A stretch of DNA of 12,643 nt, from assembly GCA_934481375.1 (NCBI GenBank), contig CAKSPN010000031.1, positions 1 to 12,643 of the forward strand, in the 5' to 3' direction. The notes under the pieces are model-generated. The model was not told the DNA's origin. It saw only the letters and a list, made by a program, of their open reading frames with translations, and did not search any database. Below are positions 5,904 through 12,643 of this stretch, piece by piece. A program made the position numbers and the translations under genes. Positions within the stretch are counted from its first letter, which is position 1, and each line of letters opens with the position of its first letter. This DNA comes from an uncultured Clostridia bacterium. GTDB lineage: Bacteria > Bacillota > Clostridia > UBA1381.

Positions 5904-7586
5904 ATGATATATAAAGCTTATTTGAGAAATTCGCTCGATACCGTGTTTTATAATTCGGATATAAGTGCCGATAATTTGGAGTATACGTCAATGCTTAAAA
6001 ACGAGTGCTTTTCGTTTCAGGTGTCTTTTACGGCGGAACTTGAGCCGGGTGAGGGCAATGGCTGGAATGACGTTGTTGAAATAAGAGCGGAGGTAAGCTC
6101 TGAAATTAAAGATAAAATAAGCGTTTACATTATGGATAACGTTCCGGTTATGCGTATCGGATACAGTACTGCGGACGATTGGTTTTTAAGAAAAGATCCC
6201 GGTTTGTATCCCGATTACCTGTCCGAGAGGAAAAATAATTTCTTCTCCGTACCGACGGGATATTGGAAAAACATTTGGTTTAATGTTAATGAAGAACTTG
6301 AGGAACTGTATCCGAAAGAATATAAAATATCAATTAAATTCTATGACCGCAAAACAAATGAACTTGCAGCCGAAAATGAATTAACGATTAATGTACTTGA
6401 CGTAAATCTGCCAAAGCAGAGCATTATCGCAACCAATTGGATGCATTACGATTGTATTGCACATTTTTCAAACACTAAACCGTTTTCAAAGAAATTCTTT
6501 GAAGCGGCTGAAAGCTACATACGTCTTGCGGCAAAAAACGGACAGAATATGATACTTACGCCTGCGTTTACGCCTCCGCTCGATACCCCGGTAGGCGAAG
6601 AACGTGCCACGGCACAGCTTGTCGGGGTTGAGAGGAAAAACGGAAAATATATATTTGATTTTTCACTGCTTAAAAAATTTATAGAATTGGCTTTGAAATG
6701 CAAAATAGAGTATTTTGAGCACAGCCATTTGTTTACGCAGTGGGGTGCGAAAAATGCGCCGAAAATTATCGTCCGTGTGGACGGTAAGAATAAAAAACTG
6801 TTCGGCTGGCATACAGACGCTGCTTCGGATGAGTACAAAAATTTTCTGCACGAATATCTTACCGAATTAAAAGTCTTTTTAAAGGATAACGGTTATGAAA
6901 AGAGATTTTTCTTCCATATCTCCGACGAACCGATACGGGAGCATTTGGAAAGCTATGGCCCTGCAAGCAGTTTTATGCATAAGGAACTTGAAGATTATCC
7001 GAGCGGTGACGCATTGTCCGATTACGAATTTTACGAAAACGGACTTGTACAAACACCGATAGTTGTGACACGCCGTATAAAAGATTTTTTGGGACGGGCA
7101 AAACCGCTTTGGCTGTATTATACGGGGTATGAGTGCGATGAAAATATGTCAAACCGTGTTATAGGAATGCCGCAGGTGCGTGGAAGAATACTCGGCACAC
7201 AGCTGTATTACTTTAATATAGACGGATTTCTGCAATGGGGATTTAACGCACATCACAACAGACTGTCCAGATTGATGACAGATCCACGCATTTCAAGCGA
7301 TATGGACGGTGATTTTACGGGCGGTACATCATATCTGGTTTATCCGAACGGAAAAAAGGCCGAGCCGTCCCTGCGGCTTATGACTTTCCGTGACCAAATG
7401 CAGGACACAAGAGCGTTTAAGCTTTTGGAAACGCTTACGGACAGAGAATATGTGTGCGGAATAATTAAAAAGCACATACCCGACATCAGTTTTAACTGTA
7501 GGGTGACGGCGGAACAAATGCTTGATCTGCGGAACGAAATTAATCTTAAAATAAAAGCAGTACAAGGAGAAAAAAATGAATTATAA
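5904..7586 (+). CDS. GH123/DUF4091-type glycoside hydrolase
   Basis: This 560-residue protein has the layout of GH123 (formerly DUF4091) enzymes: an N-terminal beta-sandwich at about residues 1-165 and a TIM-barrel-like region to the end. The Asp-Glu pair expected for a substrate-assisted mechanism is present in HISDEP (D341, E342). Other family signatures are WLYY (403-406), RGRILGTQLYYFNIDGFLQW (426-445) and a late YLVYPNGKK...PSLRLMTFRDQMQDTRAFKLL stretch. Characterised GH123 members are beta-N-acetylgalactosaminidases, but most DUF4091 proteins have no assigned activity, so the substrate here is open. No signal peptide is visible, so a cytoplasmic location is inferred. ATG 5904 has AAGGGG upstream. 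The gene begins 11 bp after GH28 and overlaps the GH3 start by 11 bp, so it belongs to the same operon. Confidence 0.78.
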   Translation: MIYKAYLRNSLDTVFYNSDISADNLEYTSMLKNECFSFQVSFTAELEPGEGNGWNDVVEIRAEVSSEIKDKISVYIMDNVPVMRIGYSTADDWFLRKDPGLYPDYLSERKNNFFSVPTGYWKNIWFNVNEELEELYPKEYKISIKFYDRKTNELAAENELTINVLDVNLPKQSIIATNWMHYDCIAHFSNTKPFSKKFFEAAESYIRLAAKNGQNMILTPAFTPPLDTPVGEERATAQLVGVERKNGKYIFDFSLLKKFIELALKCKIEYFEHSHLFTQWGAKNAPKIIVRVDGKNKKLFGWHTDAASDEYKNFLHEYLTELKVFLKDNGYEKRFFFHISDEPIREHLESYGPASSFMHKELEDYPSGDALSDYEFYENGLVQTPIVVTRRIKDFLGRAKPLWLYYTGYECDENMSNRVIGMPQVRGRILGTQLYYFNIDGFLQWGFNAHHNRLSRLMTDPRISSDMDGDFTGGTSYLVYPNGKKAEPSLRLMTFRDQMQDTRAFKLLETLTDREYVCGIIKKHIPDISFNCRVTAEQMLDLRNEINLKIKAVQGEKNEL

Positions 7587-10500
7587 TACGGAACAGTGGT
7601 ACAATACCGCCCAAAAGCTTGTTGAAGAAGGAGCGGTATTATTAAAAAACGATAACGGCGTATTGCCGATAAAAAAGGGCAAAACGGCGGTGTTCGGATA
7701 CGCACAGCTTGAGTCGGGCAATTATTCGGTAACGGGAAACGATATTGCTTCGGCGCTGAAAAATAACGGGTGCGAAATCGACGAGGAACTGTACGCACGC
7801 TACAAAGCCGTTGACGGAGGCGTAAAGAAATACCGCACAAACACGCCCGTTACCATTATCAGCAACGAAATTGTTTTCACCGATGATGAAATCCGAAATA
7901 TAAAGGATAACGGTGCGGAAACCGCAATTATCGTTATCGGCAGAAACAGCGGTGAAAATGAGGACGTCAAGAACGAGGAGGGCGGATACCTCCTTTCACG
8001 CTATGAAAAAAAGCTGATTAAGGCTGTCGGCAAAGTTTTCAATAAGGTAGTATTGATTTTGTCCGTGGTCGGCAGTATTGATTTGGGATTTTTGGACGAA
8101 AGCAGAATTGACGCAATTCTTTATACAAACAAGCTGTATGATATGGGCGCAGAGGGTGTCGCACGCATTTTGTGCGGAGATGTTAATCCGTCGGGAAAGC
8201 TTACTTTCACTATGGCAAAGCATCTTAATGATTATTCGTCAACAGAAACCTTCGGCGAACACGGCGGCGGACTTGTACAGGATTATAAAGAGGATATTTT
8301 TATCGGCTACAGATATTTTGATACGTTTGATAAAAACGACTGCGTTGTTTATCCGTTCGGGTTTGGGCTGTCGTACACAACCTTTGAAATCAAGCCCGTA
8401 TGCTTTGAGTCGGGAGAAACAATCAGGGTAGGCATTGATGTGAAAAATACGGGTAATTGCGACGGCAAAGAGGTTGTACAGTTGTATTTCGCACCGCCGA
8501 AGCTTTCGGACGGCGCAAAGCTCGGACGTCCCGAAAAGGAGCTTTGCGGTTTTGCCAAAACAAAGCTGTTAGAGCCGGGCGAGAGCGAACGTATTGAGAT
8601 TTGCGTAAATACCGCCGATATGGCAGGATATGACGATACGGGCGCGCTCGGCACAAAGTCGGTATGGGTACTGGAAAAGGGTACATATACATTGCTTGTC
8701 GGCAGCAGCAGTGCGGACGTTAAAACGGCAGGCGAATATGTTCTCGGCGAAACACAGTTTATCCGCAGATGTATGCCGATTTCAACGGCTCTCGGAGAAC
8801 GTCTGCTTGCGGACGGCTCGTGGGAAAAACTGCCTGCCGATGAAAAAAGTGCGGAGTATGATACGGCGGTTTCGCCCAAAGGCATAAACCGTATTCCGTC
8901 GGATATTGCAACCGTTCCGTTTGAAAAACTGAAAATCGGCGAAGAAAGCGTTGTTAAGGTTTTGCCGGGCGTGGGCGGTTATTATGACTTGACGTTTGAG
9001 GGCGACACCTCAAAGAAAATCGAAGATTTGATTGACATTTCGTTTAACGGCGTTCTTGCCGATCTTAAATCGGACAATAACAATTGTGCAAAGATTACCT
9101 TGCCAAAATGCTTAGACAAAATGTACACCGAAATCCGCATTAAGGCAAAATGCGATAATCCGCCCGTATCGGCTCTGTTGCTTCAAAAATCGGATACCAC
9201 CGTCAAGATTAAAAACAGCGGTAAAAACATTGTAAACGGTCATAATTTTTACGAGTGTTCGTACGGTCTGGAAATCCGCAGCGAGCGCCAAAAGGACGAG
9301 GTTATCGACTTCCTCACGTGGTTCTGGGCAACCGGCAACAATGCCTCGTACCGCCTTGACGTGGAGGAGGCAGGATATTACGACATCAGCTTTAAATGCA
9401 GATATTCGGGCGAAACCGAAAAAATCGGCAGCGTTATGAGTATGGCTGTTTCAAATATTTCTCAGCCGCTTTCGGGCGCAAATCTTGAAAAAGCCGTTGA
9501 TGAGAACGGGGATTGCGTTTTTGCATATACAAAGCCTGTCACAATCGAACTGCCGTCGGGAATTGCGTATTTGAAATTTGTTGTGGAAAAGCTTCCGTTC
9601 CCCGATATGGCGGAAATTATTATAGAAAAAAGCACGGCGGAGTCCGTTGCGGAAACATCTGACGGCGAGGTTGAGAAAGCCGAAAAATCCGCATTTAAGC
9701 CGATGCCGCAGATTGAGCCTGACGACGGTATACGTGTGGGGATTTTACTGCATGATGTTTATGAAAATCCCGACCTTATGAATGTATTTTTGGAACAGCT
9801 TTCAAACGGCGAATTGGCAACAATTGTATCGGGAACAAGCCTAAACAAGACGCCTCATTCGAGCGTGGGCTGTAATCACCCTCTGTTTGTGCGTGGGGTT
9901 CCTGCGGCGCAGACTGCGGACGGCAGTAACGGTTTGTATCAGCCCGGCGTTAAGACGGTGACGTATTCCGCACCAATTCTGCTTGCGTCAAGCTTTAACC
10001 GTGACCTTATGCGTGAATACGGAAACGCAATAGGCGAGGAGTGCCGAAAATGCGATGTTGATATGTGGCTCGCACCGGCGATAAATATATTCAGAAATCC
10101 TCTCGGCGGCAGAAATTACACGTATGCGTCCGAGGACCCGTATGTAGCGGCTGTGTTTGCGATTGAGCAGATAAAAGCGGTTCAGGCTCACGGCGTTGTG
10201 TCGATGATGAAGCACTATTGCGCAAACAATACCGAGTATGAGAGATTAAAGTCAAACAGCCGTGTCAGCGAGAGAGCCTTGCGTGAAATTTATATGAAAG
10301 GCTTTGAGCTTGCAATACGTGAGGCAAATCCGTGGGCAATAATGAGTTCGTATAATCACGTCAACAACGTAAAGGTGTGCGAGAACAGACGGCTTGTTAC
10401 GGATATACCGAGAGATGAGTGGCACTGGGACGGCGTGTTTGTTACGGACTGGTGGAACGACTCAAATCACGTCCGTGAGCTTAAGGCGGGGCATGATCTG

Positions 10501-10683
10501 AAAATGGCAACGGGTGATATTGACGGCGTAACAAAGGCGCTGGACAGCGGAGAGCTTACACGTGAACAAGTGTATGTATCGGCTCGGAGAGTTTTAAATA
10601 TGCTTATGAAAATTGCATCGGTAAAGAAGTTTATGGAAAAAGAAGAAAACAGGGAGGTTTCAAATGCTCAAGGTAACATCTAA
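7576..10683 (+). CDS. Domain-permuted GH3 glycoside hydrolase with inserted beta-sandwich-like segments
   Basis: This 1035-residue protein is a GH3 family beta-glycosidase with its domains in swapped order. The usual C-terminal alpha/beta domain comes first (about 10-270, ending PFGFGLSYTTF at 260-270), with acidic residues near 127-135 where the general acid/base is expected. A fibronectin-III-like domain follows (about 271-390). Residues about 390-690 form an extra region with two GGYYDLTF/AGYYDISF strands (468-475, 600-607) suggestive of two CBM6/35-like sandwiches, then an acidic Glu/Lys/Ser linker (about 688-707). The catalytic barrel comes last (about 715-1010), with D782, R846, K879-H880 and the nucleophile D958 in VTDWW. 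Such permuted forms are known from Butyrivibrio and Ruminococcus beta-glucosidases. No signal peptide is seen. AAGGAGA at 7564-7570 supports ATG 7576. It overlaps both neighbouring genes. Whether it prefers glucosides, xylosides or other beta-glycosides is not visible. Confidence 0.88.
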   Translation: MNYNTEQWYNTAQKLVEEGAVLLKNDNGVLPIKKGKTAVFGYAQLESGNYSVTGNDIASALKNNGCEIDEELYARYKAVDGGVKKYRTNTPVTIISNEIVFTDDEIRNIKDNGAETAIIVIGRNSGENEDVKNEEGGYLLSRYEKKLIKAVGKVFNKVVLILSVVGSIDLGFLDESRIDAILYTNKLYDMGAEGVARILCGDVNPSGKLTFTMAKHLNDYSSTETFGEHGGGLVQDYKEDIFIGYRYFDTFDKNDCVVYPFGFGLSYTTFEIKPVCFESGETIRVGIDVKNTGNCDGKEVVQLYFAPPKLSDGAKLGRPEKELCGFAKTKLLEPGESERIEICVNTADMAGYDDTGALGTKSVWVLEKGTYTLLVGSSSADVKTAGEYVLGETQFIRRCMPISTALGERLLADGSWEKLPADEKSAEYDTAVSPKGINRIPSDIATVPFEKLKIGEESVVKVLPGVGGYYDLTFEGDTSKKIEDLIDISFNGVLADLKSDNNNCAKITLPKCLDKMYTEIRIKAKCDNPPVSALLLQKSDTTVKIKNSGKNIVNGHNFYECSYGLEIRSERQKDEVIDFLTWFWATGNNASYRLDVEEAGYYDISFKCRYSGETEKIGSVMSMAVSNISQPLSGANLEKAVDENGDCVFAYTKPVTIELPSGIAYLKFVVEKLPFPDMAEIIIEKSTAESVAETSDGEVEKAEKSAFKPMPQIEPDDGIRVGILLHDVYENPDLMNVFLEQLSNGELATIVSGTSLNKTPHSSVGCNHPLFVRGVPAAQTADGSNGLYQPGVKTVTYSAPILLASSFNRDLMREYGNAIGEECRKCDVDMWLAPAINIFRNPLGGRNYTYASEDPYVAAVFAIEQIKAVQAHGVVSMMKHYCANNTEYERLKSNSRVSERALREIYMKGFELAIREANPWAIMSSYNHVNNVKVCENRRLVTDIPRDEWHWDGVFVTDWWNDSNHVRELKAGHDLKMATGDIDGVTKALDSGELTREQVYVSARRVLNMLMKIASVKKFMEKEENREVSNAQGNI

Positions 10684-12643
10684 AGGATTTGTTGAGGATA
10701 AATACAATATTGAGGAGGAGTCGTTAAATGCGTCGCTGTTCACTACCGGAAACGGTTATATGGGAGTGCGGGGCAGTTTTGAGGAATACGGCTCATTAAG
10801 AATACAGGGTGCGTATATCCGCGGGGTTATTGACGAAATAATCGAGGTTATGGAGCCGTTCCCGGATAACGAGTATATGAAAAAATACTATATAGACGAG
10901 GATAAGCTTAAGGAGTTTGAGTATCAGGACAGCGTTATAAACAATCCCGATTTCCTGCTTATGCGCATAAGCGTAAACGGCGAAACGTTCTACCCGTGGG
11001 AGGGAAAGCTCCATTCGTGGGAGCGGTATATCGACCCCGAAACCGCACGTCTTGTAAGGAATGTGCGTTGGGAGAACGGCAGGGGCGATATAACGGATTT
11101 TTCATTTGAAAGATTTGCCTCGTTTGCCGACGACCATATATATTGCATAAAAGTAAAAATCACGCCGATTAACCACAGCGGAAAAATCGAGGTGATGTCG
11201 GGCATTGACAAGCGTGTGAAAACGGGCGGACAAAAGGTCGCAAAGGTATTAAACGAAACCGTAACGGATAATATGGCATACGTGCATACGCTTATAGGTA
11301 AAAAGTACGGCTTTGAAACAGGCATAACGGCTGTCACGGACATAAATACGGACGCTGATTGGAGCGGTAAATCGGAGGACGGACTGATTTACAATGTTAC
11401 GGAATTTGATGCTGAAAAGGACAGGGAATACACCGTGGAAAAACGTGTGTATATTGTATCGTTGCGTGAGGGCGATGTGTCCCGTCCGCAGCCCCTGAAT
11501 TTGAACTATGACGAATATTTTAAATCACATACGGCTGAATACGGCAAGGCCTTTAATATGGCGGATATTCGCATAAGCGGTGACGAAAAAGCGGATACGG
11601 GCATAAGATATGCACATTATCATTCGCTTATCTCCGCATCGCATACCGACAGTATTCATTCAATTGCGGCAAAGGGACTTACAGGCGAGAAATACAATGA
11701 TTTCGTATGGTGGGACTGTGAGGTTTATCAGCTACCGATATTTATTTACACCGCTCCCGAAACCGCAAAAAAGATGCTTATGTATCGTTACAGACTGCTT
11801 GAACAGTCGAAGAAAAACGCACGTGAGGCAGGATTTAAGGGCGCAAAATATGCGTTCTGCTCGTCTGTCGAGGGTGATGAAAGAGTGTGGATTTACGCAC
11901 GTCACCCGTTTATGCAAATCCATATAAATGCGGATATAGCGTGGGGAATAATCCATTATTATACCGTGACGGGCGATATTGATTTTCTGCGTGATTACGG
12001 TATGGAAATGCTTACGGAGCTGTGCGAGTTCTGGAAAAGCCGTGCGGAATTGCATAACGGCAGATACGAGATACGCTGTGTAACGGGTACGGACGAACAT
12101 CACCCGTACGTGGATAATGACGCATATACAAACTATCTTGTTAAATTCGTATTGGAAAAGGTAACGGAGTATGCAAAAATGCTCGGCTTGGACAATGACT
12201 ACAGTGAGATTGCCGATAAGCTGTATCAGCCGTTGGAGAAAAACGGACTAATTCCGCAGTTTGACGGTTATTTCGGACTGAGCCGAAATCTTGAAGAAGC
12301 AGGCGGAAACAATGCAGTCAATTTCCAGATGAAATCATCGGGACTTTATCACAAGAGCCAGATAATCAAACAGCCGGACGTTATGCTTATATACAGCTAT
12401 CTTAATATGACTCCCGAAGGAGCGGACTATGCGGCAAACTGGGATTATTACGAGCATATGTGCGAGTCCTCGTCATCACTTTCGTTTGCGCCCCATTCGA
12501 TATGTTCGGCGGACAACGGCAGAATGCTTTCCGCATACAATTATCTGATAGAAACGGCGTACATTGACGTGTACGATATACATAAATGCGGCTGGCAGGG
12601 CGTACATTCGGGCTGTCTTGTGGGTGCGTGGTACGCCGTGTTC
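10664..12643 (+). CDS. GH65 glycoside phosphorylase-like enzyme (5' part)
   Basis: The first 660 residues of a GH65 enzyme; the frame is open to the window end and about 80-120 residues are probably missing. GH65 members mostly phosphorolyse alpha-glucosides (maltose, kojibiose, nigerose, trehalose, glucosyl-rhamnose) to beta-glucose 1-phosphate, while some hydrolyse. The N-terminal domain starts ESLNASLFTTGNGYMGVRGSF. The (alpha/alpha)6 barrel has AKGLTGEKYNDFVWWDCEVY (D351, E353), RHPFMQIHINADIAW and the general-acid motif GTDEHH (E478, in place of the common GPDEYH) followed by VDNDAYTNY. KQPDV (569-573) and H648 in GWQGVHSG match positions near the phosphate pocket, but the common GNT tripeptide before GIH is replaced by CGWQ. 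No signal peptide is seen. Start ATG 10664 has AGGGAGG at 10651-10657 and overlaps the GH3 gene by 20 bp. The acceptor sugar cannot be read. Confidence 0.88.
   Translation, partial: MLKVTSKGFVEDKYNIEEESLNASLFTTGNGYMGVRGSFEEYGSLRIQGAYIRGVIDEIIEVMEPFPDNEYMKKYYIDEDKLKEFEYQDSVINNPDFLLMRISVNGETFYPWEGKLHSWERYIDPETARLVRNVRWENGRGDITDFSFERFASFADDHIYCIKVKITPINHSGKIEVMSGIDKRVKTGGQKVAKVLNETVTDNMAYVHTLIGKKYGFETGITAVTDINTDADWSGKSEDGLIYNVTEFDAEKDREYTVEKRVYIVSLREGDVSRPQPLNLNYDEYFKSHTAEYGKAFNMADIRISGDEKADTGIRYAHYHSLISASHTDSIHSIAAKGLTGEKYNDFVWWDCEVYQLPIFIYTAPETAKKMLMYRYRLLEQSKKNAREAGFKGAKYAFCSSVEGDERVWIYARHPFMQIHINADIAWGIIHYYTVTGDIDFLRDYGMEMLTELCEFWKSRAELHNGRYEIRCVTGTDEHHPYVDNDAYTNYLVKFVLEKVTEYAKMLGLDNDYSEIADKLYQPLEKNGLIPQFDGYFGLSRNLEEAGGNNAVNFQMKSSGLYHKSQIIKQPDVMLIYSYLNMTPEGADYAANWDYYEHMCESSSSLSFAPHSICSADNGRMLSAYNYLIETAYIDVYDIHKCGWQGVHSGCLVGAWYAVF

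Noticed and set aside
7340..7840. 166-residue open frame on the minus strand across the GH123-GH3 junction
   Set aside because: It is antisense to two well-supported genes and its Arg/Phe/Pro-rich translation looks like a frame shadow.
8349..8885. 178-residue open frame on the minus strand inside the GH3 gene
   Set aside because: It lies opposite a strongly conserved GH3/FnIII coding region, has a low-complexity Ser/Pro-rich translation and no recognisable domain.
11732..12103. 123-residue open frame on the minus strand and a 105-residue frame on the plus strand near 11610-11927
   Set aside because: Both fall inside the GH65 reading frame, which carries conserved catalytic motifs across this whole stretch.
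1..12643. CRISPR array, tRNA or rRNA genes, transposase or phage genes
   Set aside because: No regularly spaced repeats, RNA gene signatures or mobile-element proteins were seen on reading the window, which is nearly all metabolic coding sequence.

Overview
The window looks like a carbohydrate-utilisation locus from a Gram-positive anaerobe, most likely a Clostridia/Firmicutes relative of gut or rumen polysaccharide degraders. The pointers are strong AGGAGG-type ribosome binding sites, LplB/LplC-type sugar permeases, a typical Firmicute signal peptide and a domain-permuted GH3 enzyme of the kind known from Butyrivibrio and Ruminococcus. Base composition is moderate, in the 40s % G+C judged by eye. 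Family or genus cannot be fixed from this sequence alone. Every gene lies on the + strand.

There are two blocks. Block 1 (1-4263) holds the 3' end of one ABC sugar permease, a complete second permease, and a 916-residue secreted protein built only of jelly-roll carbohydrate-binding-like and Ig-like modules. A 168-bp leader rich in possible RNA secondary structure precedes the secreted-protein gene. The block ends in a cluster of four stem-loops (4287-4403), at least two of which look like intrinsic terminators.

Block 2 (4447-12643 and beyond) starts with a good sigma-70-type promoter (TTGATT, 17 bp, TAAAAT). It then carries four tightly packed enzyme genes with 11-bp gaps or overlaps: a GH28-like parallel beta-helix enzyme, a GH123/DUF4091-type enzyme, a 1035-residue permuted GH3 enzyme with two extra beta-sandwich-like segments, and a GH65 glycoside phosphorylase-like enzyme cut by the window end.

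None of the four enzymes has a signal peptide, whereas the modular protein does. The simplest reading is that the secreted module protein binds a glycan outside the cell, the ABC permeases import oligosaccharides, and the cytoplasmic enzymes take them apart: GH28 on uronic-acid or rhamnose-type linkages, GH123 on a beta-hexosaminide or related unit, GH3 on beta-glycosides, and GH65 on an alpha-glucoside by phosphorolysis. The enzyme combination is unusual and the target glycan is unknown. A glucose- and rhamnose- or galacturonate-containing heteropolysaccharide is one guess. No solute-binding lipoprotein, ATPase or regulator is visible inside the window.
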